From the NCBI GenBank assembly GCA_014281115.1, contig JACONQ010000003.1, positions 868,001-932,000 of the forward strand: DNA of 64,000 nucleotides, in the 5' to 3' direction. The notes under the pieces are model-generated. The model was not told the origin of the DNA, did not search any database, and saw nothing but the letters and a program-made list of their open reading frames with translations. The translations under genes were made by a program, and so were the position numbers. Shown one piece after another: positions 8,226-19,700 of this stretch. This DNA comes from Laburnicola sp. R22_1. Taxonomy: Eukaryota; Ascomycota; Dothideomycetes; Pleosporales; Didymosphaeriaceae. How positions within the stretch are numbered: the stretch's first letter is position 1; every line of letters starts with the position of its first letter.

Positions 8226-10343
8226 TCAACCCAGTCTTCCGGATAAAGCCTTATGTGCCAACCACTCCCAGATACTCTCCTTGGTGCTCGTCTCCGCAGG
8301 TGGTGCGCTAGAGGTAGGCGACGCTGTTACACTGAGCTGCGCGGTTGTGGTTGGTGCGTCGGATGAGGAACTGATAGTAGCTGGGCTTGGTGAAGGTAAA
8401 GGCGAGGATGTTTGAACTGGATCCGCTGGCGTCTCGTCTGGAGGGGTATCGGGGTCGGTGTGTAGGCCTACCGGCTTCAGCGGCAGTCGGAGTGTGCCGT
8501 TGTTTGGCAAGGGTGTGACGCCTATAGAATCGCAGATGATGTTGTAGACTTCGATGTTCTCTAGATGTTATTAGCGGCACATCCTGTAGTCTAGAACAGC
8601 TTGAATGACTTACGGAACGGTTCAACGCGGCTGTTCGGTTTGTGAGGAAAAGCCGGTCCCCTCGCCACGAAGATGGCCCTCATAAGCGGATGTTCGTGGT
8701 CGTAACCATGCACACCGCGTGGGTGGTAGGCTTCACCATTCTTCTTCATCTCCTCCACGTCGCCTTCGGCCTTGGGAAGAATGGCCCAACCAGTTTTAGG
8801 TATGATCCATAGCGGGGCAATGCGTTCATTTTGTGAAAAGTGGTATCGCTCGGGCATATCGACATCTCGGAGATATACCTCGACGCCTGTCATGTTCTGC
8901 GCTCTGTCGATGATTTGCTTGTGTAGACGATCGAGTTCTCCGATCTTCTTCGGCCTGAGGCCGTACGAGGGCCATCCATCAATGTGTTCCAACTCGTTGG
9001 GATCAATCAAGTCCTCAAGCTGCACAAGCCTAGATGTGTCGGTCGTGGCCATACCATGGTCAGAAACCACCACGACGTTGACGATGTCGGTTAGGTTACG
9101 GTCCTGAAGGCCTTTGAGGATGCCGCCCATCATGGTATCGGCATTGATGATTGTTTGCCGAATCTCAGTGCTGTTTGGTCCATACTCATGTCCATCGCTG
9201 TCCACATCAGGAACGTAAGCAGCAATAAGTTGTGGCCGTGGCTGATCTGGCTGCGCACCATTGTCCATCGGCCCGGGCATATCCAGCAGATTCATAATCC
9301 GATCCACTTTTCTCGACAGTACCTCTGAGCCGTTATACTTGTCCACGTAGGCTGGCAGAAATTCTTCGCTGTGAACTTCGGACCCAGGCCACATATGCAC
9401 CGCAACACGAACATCCTGTCGTTCTGCAGTACGCCATACGGGTTCTCCACCCCACCAATAGGGCTGCAGGCTCCGCTTCGGATCGGTGTAGTAGAACTCT
9501 TCCTGTAATTCTTCATCCCAGAAGCTGTTCCCAACCACGCCATGTGCCTCCGGGTATAGTCCAGTCACCAGTGTGAAATGGTTCGGAAACGTGACACTCG
9601 GGAAGCTTGGGCGCATGTATTTGGGAGATACGCCTTCTGCGACGAATTTGTTGAGCGTAGGAGTGAGGCTGCGGTATAGGAAGTCGGCGCGGAAGCCGTC
9701 GAGTGATATGAGGATAGTTGTAGGAGCGAACAGATGGGTGCCATTAGACAGCATGGTGCCCGCAATGTTCGAGTGCGCTGGTGTCGAGGCTCGATACGCG
9801 GCAAAGAGCAGGGCGAAAAACATGGCGATGATGCTTAGATGTATGAGCAGGCGTCGCCATATTCGTTTCCTGCGCGTCTGTCCCTGGTCAGTCCCCTGCC
9901 TGCCCTGTACAAGTGCGACATACCTGTCTATGTGAAGTCGCTGTCAGCAGCCGCCGCTCGTCAGACTCGCTCGATCTCCGCGATAGGCTCGAGCTGGACA
10001 CACCATTCCCTTCTTCCATTTCGTACATGAGCGCACTCGATTCATCATTGTGTCCTTTCTTACGTTCTTTCCCTTTCTTCGTAGGAGCGTGACGGTCGCG
10101 CTTTCCTATCCTGACGCCCTTGTTGTTGAACAAGCCAGATATGCCCTCCTTCTGCGTCAACAGCCGTTCCCGTTCATCCTCCGACTCCAGAATGTCGTGA
10201 TCTCTATCCAAAGCTGCCGAGGATCGTCTCCCATCGTAGCTCTCGTCGTCAGAAACGGGGTCGCAGAGGGTTCGCTCGTCGGCACTCATCGTGTCTAAGT
10301 CGGCTCTTCTTCTGGTATCGTTGCGTGCGAAATACGGCATCAT
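8226..10343 (-). CDS. Type I phosphodiesterase / nucleotide pyrophosphatase (ENPP-like), type II membrane protein
   Basis: Model in transcription order: exons 10343-9924, 9877-8614 and 8560-8226, 672 aa. Introns are 46 and 53 bp and restore family continuity (for example RVEPF-QNIEVYN). A 148-residue cytosolic tail precedes one transmembrane segment (about 150-168). The alkaline-phosphatase-fold domain is complete: ILISLDGFRADF with metal-binding Asp200, FPSVTFPNHFTLVTG with the Thr236 nucleophile, PDVDSDGHEYGP, VVSDHGM and GVHGYDHEHP. It would hydrolyse nucleotide phosphodiester or pyrophosphate bonds on the lumenal or outer side, as yeast Npp1/Npp2 do. The C-terminal tail is Ser/Thr/Pro-rich. 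The last residues look frameshifted near 8253: a shifted frame continues to a stop at 8159-8161. Starts at 10343 or 10289 are both possible. Confidence 0.9.
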
Positions 10344-10690
10344 AAAATAACTCGAGAACACGTTTACATGATCGAAAGGGCGTGGCGCGCTCGACGTTCG
10401 GACTTTGAAGACTGATCAACGCGGACCCCATGCTCATGTCTTGGCGTGCTGTTTGAAACCAGCCCACGTGCCGTTGGACCGGGTCAGTGCACGTTGTGAA
10501 TGATGTTATCATGAAGAATACATCGCGCACGTTGGGTACACGGTATAACGCTGTGATGGAAAGCTGTGAATCAAGTAAAGCAATTAGACATGTTTGGCTT
10601 TGTGAATGATGTTATTTGACCAATTCAGACAATGGGGGAGAAATCATAGAGGCACTCTAGTCATAAACAATATGTTCGAAAATTTTCAGA
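10344..10690. other. Intergenic: upstream of the phosphodiesterase gene
   Basis: Probable promoter of the phosphodiesterase gene and 3' flank of the next minus-strand gene. The phrase tgtgaatgatgttat occurs twice (about 10495 and 10600). No coding sequence is supported. Confidence 0.4.
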
Positions 10691-11941
10691 TCAGGCTACG
10701 GTGATCACCTCGAGTTCTTCGCTATCTATCCATATGGAGCCTGTTCCGCATAACTTTCCTCCGGAAGACAACCACAATGACAGCCACGCATGCTCCACAA
10801 CCTCTCCCCAGCAATACAGACGCACCAGGCCTAGTTCACGGGAGTGGGCAGGCTCCCGATGAAGGGTCACGCCCCATCCTAGCCTGCCATTGCTGACATC
10901 GTCTTGGACGGACGACCAAAACTCGTGCTGAACACGACGGGGCCATGAACCGCAACGGACGGCCCAATGTCCCCTCTCGTCATGCTCCAGAGCCCTTAGT
11001 GTCGTTTTCGGCTTGAATCGTCCAGGGTTCTGCTGCTTCAATGTTCGCAGATATTTCGTAACTTGACTAGGCAAATTTCCAGGTGCTTCAATGGTGACCG
11101 TTGGAGGCGGGGGGCTTACTTCAAACGGCAGGTCTCGGAAGTTCACTTGTTGAGAAAGAAGTTCTTCGTAGCCCGGTTGTCTACTTACCCTTCTTGTTGT
11201 GCCAGAAGCAACCGATATGGGCTCCAGTGATTCTGCTGCCGTCTTTTGGGAAACGACAGTGTGCATTGATTTGCTTATGGTGGATTGTTCTTGGTCTATA
11301 CAAGGAACGGTCTGTGACTCGTTTCGGACGTTGCCGGTTGCAGGCATCAAAGGTGTGCGATCGCAGTCATTGTCGGCTTCATCGTCTGACGTATCCTCAG
11401 AAGTGGCCGATAACTGGCCCATGAGCTGGCTTTCTACAGCCTGATATGCTAGCTGAGTATCTTCAATAAAAGTGGTCTCCTCGGTAGCAAGAATCGAAAC
11501 ACTGGTGCTTTGTCTGCGATTGTTCGCAAGACTCGACCTTGGGGTCCTCTGTTCCTTCCATTTGGTCTGGATGCGCTCAAGGCGTTCGATCCTGCTGGTT
11601 ACTGCCTCTCCGAGGGAGTCAGAGAACTCAAGATCTTTGGGATCCCCCAAGCCACTAGACGAGGTGTTCGAAGCAACTTGTGAAGGAAAACTTCCGTAAG
11701 AGTCCATACTAGGTATAGCGTTGACAGCAATGATATCCGAATCCGCCGGCCTTTGACTCGGCGAAAGGGGCATAGACCGGTTGCTAGTAGAGCCTTGAGG
11801 CACTTCTTCTCCTCGCAATGTTTCCTGCGCTTGATAGGGTTCAAATGACAAGTAAGATTCGGCCAGTGATCGGTAAAGGTCATCGTTGGACCGCGTGGCG
11901 GGGGTGGAAATGTGCACAAGGACTTCCGGTTCGTTGTCCAT
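10691..11941 (-). CDS. Conserved-looking protein of unknown function
   Basis: Single exon, 416 aa, starting at the ATG at 11941. The first 250 residues are Ser/Thr/acidic-rich and probably disordered, with short charged helices (about 115-135). The last 120 residues look like a folded domain: LPSQVTKYLRTLKQQNPGRF, then HWAVRCGSWPRRVQHEFW, GRLGWGVTLHRE, CWGEVVEHAWLSLWLSSGG and a final GSIWIDSEE. The many Trp residues and regular spacing suggest a small alpha/beta domain, but I cannot name the family. It has no signal peptide or transmembrane segment. It is transcribed divergently from eIF3d with only 230 bp between the start codons. Confidence 0.75.
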   Translation of the reverse strand: MDNEPEVLVHISTPATRSNDDLYRSLAESYLSFEPYQAQETLRGEEVPQGSTSNRSMPLSPSQRPADSDIIAVNAIPSMDSYGSFPSQVASNTSSSGLGDPKDLEFSDSLGEAVTSRIERLERIQTKWKEQRTPRSSLANNRRQSTSVSILATEETTFIEDTQLAYQAVESQLMGQLSATSEDTSDDEADNDCDRTPLMPATGNVRNESQTVPCIDQEQSTISKSMHTVVSQKTAAESLEPISVASGTTRRVSRQPGYEELLSQQVNFRDLPFEVSPPPPTVTIEAPGNLPSQVTKYLRTLKQQNPGRFKPKTTLRALEHDERGHWAVRCGSWPRRVQHEFWSSVQDDVSNGRLGWGVTLHREPAHSRELGLVRLYCWGEVVEHAWLSLWLSSGGKLCGTGSIWIDSEELEVITVA

Positions 11942-12171
11942 ATCTTTCAATGCTTAGGGCCCGGGGGTTTCTCGCAGACTCCATGGTAGTACTGGTATCG
12001 GAGGGTTAAAGCATAGACAGTGCCTGGTGCTTAAAGAGACACGTGAAGGAGGGGAGCGACGGCTCGGGTAATAGAAACGCCTAGTGCAGGAGCGCCAAGA
12101 TTTTGGGCCGCACTACGAGTCGTTTTCAGAATTGTCGCGAACTGCCCCACGCAAAGCATCAGAAACACACC
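11942..12171. promoter_or_regulatory. Shared divergent promoter region
   Basis: 230 bp separate the start codons of the unknown minus-strand gene and eIF3d, so both promoters must overlap or abut here. No clear TATA box. The last 10 bases before the eIF3d ATG (agaaacacac) are A/C-rich, as expected for a fungal leader. Confidence 0.5.
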
Positions 12172-14011
12172 ATGGCGCCCGTATCACTTCTCGACCTCGT
12201 CTCGGCGCTGCCGACAAAGGAGGCATGGGGCCCCGAGGTTTCCAACGAGACGATGCTCGACGGCGTCCCGTATGCGCCCTACTCGAAGGCAGACAAACTG
12301 GGGCGCATGGCGGACTGGACAGACGGTAAAGACAGAGACCGGGGAGGCCGCCAGAATTATGGCGGTCGTAACTACAGAGGTATGACTTCTGAATTCGTGA
12401 AATTATCAAGCATTTCCCTAGGGTGAACACATCTGACATGCCCCGCAGACCAGCAAGTATACGGCGCGAACCAGTCGACGAACCCCTTCGCAGTCCAGAT
12501 GGCCGAGGAGGAGGCCACCTTCTCTGTCGTCGACAACACACGCACATCAGCCAGGACGAGAGGTTTTGGACGGGGAGGCGGCACCGTCTTCCGCGGTCGG
12601 GGACAGCGGGGAGGACAAGCACAACGAGGCGGGCGAGGCACCTTCCAGCGCGTGGGCGGACGTGGCGGACAGCAGTGGAACGACCGTGGTGGACGAGGCG
12701 GAAGAGGAGGGCGCCGCTTTGGAAGGTGGGACGACAAGCCGCAGCGCAACCGTGATGCGTCGGTGCAGGTCAAGCCTGAGTGGCAAGTGCTGGAGGAGAT
12801 TGACTTTGCGCGTCTGGCCAAGTTGAACTTGGCGACGGGCGAAGGCGAGGATATCGACAGCTACGGCTTCCTCTACTACTACGACCGCAGCTACGACAAG
12901 AATCCCGGCGCTGTCACGTCGCAGCGGAAACTCAACGTTCTCGAGCGTGCCGCCTACAATGTCACCACATCGAGCGACCCCATTCTACAAGAGCTGGCGG
13001 AGAAGGATGAGGCTACCATCTTTGCAACCGACAGCATTCTGTCTGTGCTGATGTGCGCCACGAAGTCCGTGTACTCGTGGGACTTGGTCATCACGAAGAG
13101 GGACAACAAGATCTTCATTGACAAGCGCGACACGTCGAATCTGGACATGGTCACGGTTAACGAGAACGCAACGGACGCGCCGCTTGAGACATCCGAAGGC
13201 AACAAGGACACAATGAACAGCCCCAGCGCCCTCATGCTGGAAGCAACCCACATTAACAATGTCTTCCCGCTGCAGGTCGTAAACGAGTCGCAGACCAACA
13301 AGGTCAACATGAACCATGAGCACCCCTTCTATAACGAGGAAGTCGAGAGCGATCCCCCAGCCTCCAAAGCATACAAGTACCGCCGCTTTGATTTGTCGCT
13401 GGACCAGGACGAGGAGCCGTTGCACCTTATTGTGCGGACAGAGACTGATGCTGTTGTGAAGAACAACATCAACGGCGAAGACCAATACTTGATCATCAAG
13501 GCTCTGAACGAGTTCGACAACAAGGCCCAGGGCAGTGGAGGTGCGCTTGACTGGCGCACCAAGCTGACCAGCCAGCGTGGTGCTGTACTCGCCACTGAGA
13601 TGAAGAACAACGCCTTCAAATTGGCTCGTTGGGCTGTACAGAGCATCCTCGCCAAGGCCGACACTATGAAGCTCGGGTGAGTTTTCTCGATATTCCAATC
13701 GGATTATTTTGACTGACCAATGCAGCTTCGTCTCCCGTACCAACCCCAAGAACAACAACGACCACGTTATCCTCGGTGTTCTCACAAACAAGCCGCGCGA
13801 CTTTGCTAACCAGATGGCCCTCAACCTTAACAACGGCTGGGGTATCGTCCGCACCATCGTCGACATGTGCCTCAAGATGGATGATGGAAAGTACGTGCTT
13901 GTCAAGGACCCGAACAAGTCTATGCTGCGGTTGTACTCAGTGCCGGACAACACTTTTGAGGAGGAGATTGAAGAGGCTCCGATTGCCGAGGAGGAAGAGG
14001 CTGGCTCGTAA
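12172..14011 (+). CDS. Eukaryotic translation initiation factor 3 subunit D (eIF3d)
   Basis: Three exons: 12172-12379, 12449-13676 and 13726-14011, 573 aa, the usual fungal length. Introns of 69 bp (gtatga ... ctgac ... cag) and 49 bp (gtgagt ... ctgac ... cag) keep the frame. The protein is part of the eIF3 complex on the 40S ribosome, and in animals the homologue binds the mRNA cap on selected transcripts. Seen here: conserved N terminus ([21 protein letters not shown], residues about 19-39), an RGG/Gly-Arg-rich RNA-binding stretch (about 110-170), and the core eIF3d domain ([49 protein letters not shown]). The acidic C-terminal tail is also typical. Exon 2 carries most of the protein. Confidence 0.97.
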
Positions 14012-14651
14012 TGGGTAGTATGATATGTAAACGAGCTATACGATGGGTTAAGGCTACGCATGAGGGACGATGAATAGACGAAATACCATGGTTTGTGATG
14101 CTTCACTGTTTTCTTGCTTCGCAGTGTCGTATTCTGTTCTTGGTCTCATATTGGAGCTGATTCGCAGCAGCAGCACCAGGCTGTTTGATAGTAGGTGTGG
14201 GTATGAACGTTAATATCGTACACGCATTCATGCATGTGGTGCGGCGGACACTAGCTAGATTTTCCGATGATACCTAGGTACACGAAGTTCCTTCCACTTC
14301 CAGCCGACGCATTTCTGTATGATTGGGGCCGGTGCAAGCGCGTACTCAAGAGGACATTGCACGCAAACTTCACAACCCACGAAAGACATTCACAAATCGA
14401 GAGGTAGAATCAGCAAACAGTTGAAACATTTCCAAATCAGTCTAAAAAAGCCAGACAATCTGCAGAGCAAACCCAAAGGTCCCCCAGCAAGATGGCGGGT
14501 ACTATACAAAGAATCGAACACACACAATAAGAAGGGGAGTAAGGGCGACTAAAAAGTAAGACGGCCTCAATCTCCGCGCAAATGTCCAAACAAAGTTTTT
14601 TCGCAGCAAAGAAATATCGTTGACTTCAGCTCCGGCCCGCGGACCTGAAGC
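14012..14651. other. Convergent intergenic region
   Basis: 3' flanks of eIF3d and the secreted-protein gene. Nothing else recognisable; reading frames here are short. Confidence 0.5.
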
Positions 14652-15743
14652 TTAGACGCCAAGAGCCTTCTTCGCAGCCTCCCAGATGGTGATGCGCTCA
14701 GGTGCCTCCTCCGTGTTGATGCAGTCGACCAAGTAGGCCTTGAAGCCGGCCTCGGATCCGTCCGCAAGTCCGGCCTTGACATCGGCCGAGCACTTCTTGT
14801 TCATGTACCAGGCCGCGCTGCCGAAGCTGGGGTCGTCCTCCCAGACAAGCTTGAGCACGCCATCGACGCCGCCCTCAGCCTTGGCCGTGGCCACCTTGTC
14901 CGCACCGAGCAAGTCGGTGGCGTACTCCTCGTTGAACTCGGGCATTTGCATGTTGCGGGTACCCTGGCCAGGGCGTCCGGGGAAGTGGTTCTTGTTGTAC
15001 TTGAAGTTGCCGGACTCGAGGAGGATGAGGCCGAGGACGGCGGCTTGGGCACCGGGCGTGGTGATCTCGTACTTCTCGAAGGCCTTGTTGAGGGAGAGGG
15101 CGGCGCGAGCGGCATCGGCGCACTCGTCGGGGAACTTGGCGCCGTCGCAGGAGGCGGTCTCGGGAGCGGCAGCAATGATCTGCTCGGCAGTGATTTGAGA
15201 GACAGCGCCAGCGCCGTTGCCTGGCTCGGGGGCTGTGGAGTAGCCACTCCCTGGAGCAGACGCTGCGGGAGCGGGGACTTCAGAAGTGGGCTCGACTGGA
15301 GTAGGCTCTACTGGGGCATCGGGTGTTGGCTCTACGGGAGCTGGTACTTCGGGAGCTGGTACTTCGGGAGCTGGTACTGGCATAGGAGCCGCAGAATAGG
15401 AACCCTCAGGAGCTGGAGCTGCTGGGGCAGGGACTTCAGGGGCCCAGGGCTTCTCTGTGTAGGAGCCATCTAGTACACCAGCGGGAGTCGCAGGGACTTC
15501 AGGGGCCCAGGGCTTCTCGGTGTAGGAGCCATCTGGTACACCAGCGGGAGTCGCAGGTGGCGTGTAGGAACCATCTGCAGGTGGAACTGCAGGTCCTGCT
15601 GGTGGAGCGGGAGCTACTGGAGCGTTTTCTGACATGGCCGTGTTGCAACCGTGGGGGTCCTCTACATGGGGAACTGGCAGGGCGAGACCATTAACGGACA
15701 GCGCGAAAGCGCAGGCAACGGCGAAAGTGCGAGCAGAGACCAT
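14652..15743 (-). CDS. Secreted proline-rich protein with conserved C-terminal domain
   Basis: Single exon, 363 aa. Residues 1-19 (MVSARTFAVACAFALSVNG) form a signal peptide, so the protein should enter the secretory path. Residues about 38-185 are Pro/Ala/Glu-rich and repetitive: two copies of DGSYTEKPWAPEVPA and several PAPEVPAPE units. The C-terminal half is a compact domain with ITAEQIIAAAPETASC, ECADAARAA, LGLILLESGNFKYNKNHFPG and GTRNMQMPEF. This domain occurs in other fungal secreted proteins, but I know no activity for it; the Glu in LLESGNFKYN faintly recalls lysozyme-like folds, which is speculation. A wall-associated protein or effector candidate is possible. The repeats make copy-number change likely between strains. 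Confidence 0.85.
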   Translation of the reverse strand: MVSARTFAVACAFALSVNGLALPVPHVEDPHGCNTAMSENAPVAPAPPAGPAVPPADGSYTPPATPAGVPDGSYTEKPWAPEVPATPAGVLDGSYTEKPWAPEVPAPAAPAPEGSYSAAPMPVPAPEVPAPEVPAPVEPTPDAPVEPTPVEPTSEVPAPAASAPGSGYSTAPEPGNGAGAVSQITAEQIIAAAPETASCDGAKFPDECADAARAALSLNKAFEKYEITTPGAQAAVLGLILLESGNFKYNKNHFPGRPGQGTRNMQMPEFNEEYATDLLGADKVATAKAEGGVDGVLKLVWEDDPSFGSAAWYMNKKCSADVKAGLADGSEAGFKAYLVDCINTEEAPERITIWEAAKKALGV

Positions 15744-16768
15744 TTTGGCGAGAAGTTGATACAGTATGCGTGTAAAAGTGGTCTTGTTTGGTTTTGGGTA
15801 TTGGTAATGTTCAGGGAGAAAAGAGTGTGGTTAAGAAGTTTTATACACCGGGTATAGTATGAATGAATGGATGGATGATGAAACAACTGTGAAAGAGGGC
15901 TTCAATGCCGGAGTGACAACGACATTGTGATGGACAGAAGTGGTGATATACCCTTCGTCCTCAGGCCTACCCCCGCTATTCCTTTGTTTCTTTGTTTCAG
16001 GATACTCCATGCTCCGGCTGTCACTGGCACAGGCAATGACCGCCAGCCCTTACTTGACCCGCAAGGTGACGTCGCGGTTGTGGCTGTTCATTGGCGGGCG
16101 CTAGCGCCGGGGCCTGTCGCGTTTCAAAACACCTGAATGCTTGTCGTCCTAGCCGCTTCTCGCGTGGGGCCGTCGTTCATTCTCGTGCGTATTGGGCGCT
16201 CAAGAGGCTCCATGGCGGTGGACCAAATGGCGGACAGCGGACCTGCTCGGAGCAGAAGAGCCCCCGCATCCGGAAGGTCGGACGGGAGCCTCCGACTTCC
16301 TTGGCGCAAACGCCGCTTGCTAGTGCTCACTTGCAGTCACATCTATTCCGCATCAAGAGTTTCCGTCCACACCCGACTGGTGAATGTGCACCCGAATCCT
16401 CAGCGAGGAGAGCCACACTGTGCAGCGTACACACAGCCCCCATTCTTGCATATGTGGAGCATACACCAACTCCGCGAGCCCAGAAGCCCCCAAGAGCGAG
16501 TGCATGTTACCCAGTGAAGGCCGTACCTACTTCATTCTCGTCCGGAGCATGCACATGTGCTTACTTTTGCTTATAGCACACTCTCCACTGCCGTCTTCCC
16601 GCGCGAAGCATGGTCCCTTCAGCTGTGCCGCGTTTCACTGGGACGCCCGATGGCTGGCCATGTCCTTCAGGCTCCTTCTAGAAGGCGCAGCCTCGTCGGG
16701 AGTGGGTATCACGGCCCTTGGGTAGTCTTGTCCTTGTACACATCGTGCAAAAGAGGTTCGTGTAGCCC
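15744..16768. other. Intergenic, about 1 kb
   Basis: Upstream region of the secreted-protein gene, ending at the hAT target site. Several open frames overlap between 16090 and 16800, but none has a recognisable motif or a consistent model. A ctttgtttctttgtttc pyrimidine tract lies near 15981. Confidence 0.45.
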
Positions 16769-16776
16769 CTGCAAAG
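16769..16776. repeat. hAT target-site duplication, left copy
   Basis: CTGCAAAG directly precedes the element and is repeated exactly at 19976-19983. Eight bp is the hAT-family duplication length. Confidence 0.85.
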
Positions 16777-19700
16777 CACTATTGTCAACAAGCAAGCTGG
16801 CTTGATAAGCTTGATTGACTTGATTGGAAATAAGCAAGTCAACCAATTCAAGCTCGCAGGCGTATTTTATCAAGCAATTCAAGCTGCGATAGACTGTCAG
16901 ATTGGGTGGATTGACTTGATTGCTCGCTCGCTTGGCTGACAGCTGCGGAAAAAGTGAGGTTGTAGAGGCAGCTGGCGATGGGTTATCGCGTACTTTTCTG
17001 GTGTTTGTAGCTGCCAATCGGCCTACTTTCCTGTACTAGTTAGCGGCTCCCAGCCATCTATCGCGCGTACTTAATGCGTTTCGGCGCGTCGATTGCTGTC
17101 TTATCCCATCTTTTGGCTTACTTTGTACGCGTTATTCTATCACTATGCCCCCAAAAGTAAGCAATCGCGCGCCCAAACGTGGTGTTAAGGCAACTGAAGC
17201 AGCCGAACTGCCAGCCAAACGTCGCCATAAGCCCACCCAGCGGCTGTTGGAGAGCCAGAGGCAGCTCACGCCGCCCCCAACCCAGCCATCGCAGCCAACT
17301 CAGCGACCATCGCAGCCAACTCAGCGACTATCGCAGCCATCCCAGCGGCTGTTATCACCAATTAAGCCCCCATTGTCGCCATTGCCACAGGCTTCTCCGC
17401 CTATCGACCCGCTGTTGCCAGCCTCTCCGGCGCTGGAGGAGGCGCCATGGGAGACTCAAGTACGCGATAATCGGCCGGCCAGCGCGTTGTTGGCGCTGGA
17501 GGAGGGGTCTGTAGCCGCCACGGAGGCTTTTAGTGAGCCTGGCAATAGTGTTGGCGCGCTGTTTGACGGGCTTGCCGATGACTTTACAGGGCTCGATTGG
17601 CGGCGATTGCCTGGGTTGATGAAGCCGTTGGCGCAATCATCGCGCAAGAAGAGTTGGGTTTATCGCCATGGGTACCGTACAGTTACTGAGCTGCCGCCTC
17701 ATCGCGTCTTCTTTATCTGCCATATATGTTATCAACGGCGCGCGCAAGGCAGTGGCAAGTACGACGTTACCAACGCGACTACTTCTGCCGCCAACCACTT
17801 ACTCACAGCTCATCGTATCACTGTCAACGGCGAAGTTGAGGCGCCGGTTATAGCCAACGGGCAGCGTTCCCTGCGCCAAATGCTTACCCATGGGCAGCAG
17901 CCGGCGCGCGCGATAGCCAACACTATGGGCAACTTTGATGTCCAGGGCTTCCGGATGGCTGCTGTGTCGTGGCTTATAAGCAATAACCACCCATTGCGCG
18001 AGTTTGAGACGCCGGAGTTTAGGCAGATGATTGAGTTTGCAAATCCAGAGGCAGCGCGCGCGCTGTGGGCGTCGCACAATAGCGTGTTGAGGTTCGTGAT
18101 GAAGGTTTACGCGTTCATGCAGCCGCAGGTTGCTAAGGCCTTGTCTGACGCTGTTAGCAAGATCCACATAAGCTTCGACGGCTGGACAGCCCAAGGCGGC
18201 CATCGCGGCTTCCTTGGTGTTGTGGCTCACTTTGCCGACGATTCTGGCACTGTGCGAGACCTACCATTAGCGCTGCCGCAGCTCACAGGTCGCCATACTG
18301 GCGAGAAGATGGGTGAAGTCGTAGCGCAAATTCTGCGGCAGTTTGGAGTACGCGGCAGCCAGCTGGGCTGCTACATACTTAATAACGCCGCCCCCAATAA
18401 CGTCGCTGTAGGCAAGTTAGCAGAAATTTACAACCAAAACGCCAGCGACGTACGCCTACGTTGCGGCTGCCACATACTTAACCTAGTCGGGCAACAAGTA
18501 ATATTCGGGCGCGATAAAGAGAGCTACAATAACGCTCCAGCTGCAGCGGCGGATGAGGCAGCGTTTATGGAGGCTTGGCGCTGCAAGGGACCTATGGGCG
18601 TACTTTTTGCAGTTATCAACTACATCAAAACACCACAGCAGTACGATTTGCTCGACAATTACTAGCGTCGCGTTAACAACAGCCTGCCAGTGGAGCTGCA
18701 GCGCAAGATTAAGGTACCCATCAAGCCTGTTGTCACTCGCTGGAATAGCTACGAAGCCACCATCCAGCGCGCAGTTGAGCTCCGCGAGCCGCTCCACCTC
18801 TACATCAGCTACCACATCCGCCATCAAGCCGCCGGGGATGACCTCCAGGCAAGCCGAGGCAAGCCCTGCGCAACTAACGTACCTTCATGGATGCGCTCTG
18901 ACGGGCTAACTGCAGCCGATTGGCAGGTACTTACTGACTACTTGCAAGTACTTCGGCCGCTAAAGCTCGCCACACAGCGGCTTGAAGGCAGAGGCAAGTC
19001 TGGCAGGTTTGGCGCAAGCCACAAGGTTATCCCAGTGTTCGAATACTTACTGAACACCTACGATGGCATCGCCACGGCGTTTGAATCAGTCGACTACGAA
19101 GCCCACGATGCACCTGAAGACCATCTCGCGATCAACGTACGCGCTGGCTGGAATAAGCTAGATGAATATCACCGCAAAATCGCAGACTCGCCGTACTGTT
19201 ATATCGCCACACTCCTCCACCCGTACTACAAAACATACTGTAAGAATGCGTGGGTAGATAAGAGCGAGCTGCTGGCTAAGTGTCACGCTGGCTTCTTGCG
19301 GATTTGGGCCAGTTACAAGCCACAGGAGCTGCCTTTACAGCGCCTAAAAGCAGCGGCGGATAGCTCTATCGACGACGCTATAGACGCTGTCGTCAACGCT
19401 GAACTAGCTGGCGGAGACGCTGTTAGCGATGAGTACGAGAATTGGCGCAATTATGAGCCACGGTGGACGCGAGAGTACTACTTTAGCAATATTGCGGAGT
19501 CTCCGGTCGCGTACTGGTTACGGCTTAAGCCATCGTACCCTAACCTCGCGCAGTTGGCTATCGACGTGCTTACTATCCCTGCCTCTAGCTGCGATTGTGA
19601 GCGTATGTTCAGCGAGCTTGGCGATCTACTTGAGCCAAAACGGCGCAAGATAAGTACTCACTTACTGGCAGCTCTTCAGTCGCTGCGCGGCTGGATTCGG

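Noticed and set aside
12985..14106. 373-codon minus-strand frame overlapping eIF3d
   Set aside because: It is antisense to a certain, conserved gene; its translation is Leu/Val/Arg-rich shadow sequence.
14801..15473. Long alternative frames across the secreted-protein gene
   Set aside because: GC-rich repeats keep several frames open. Only the minus frame with a signal peptide and conserved C terminus makes sense.
16090..16805. Overlapping frames of 80-160 codons before the hAT element
   Set aside because: No motif, several mutually overlapping frames, and no consistent splice model.
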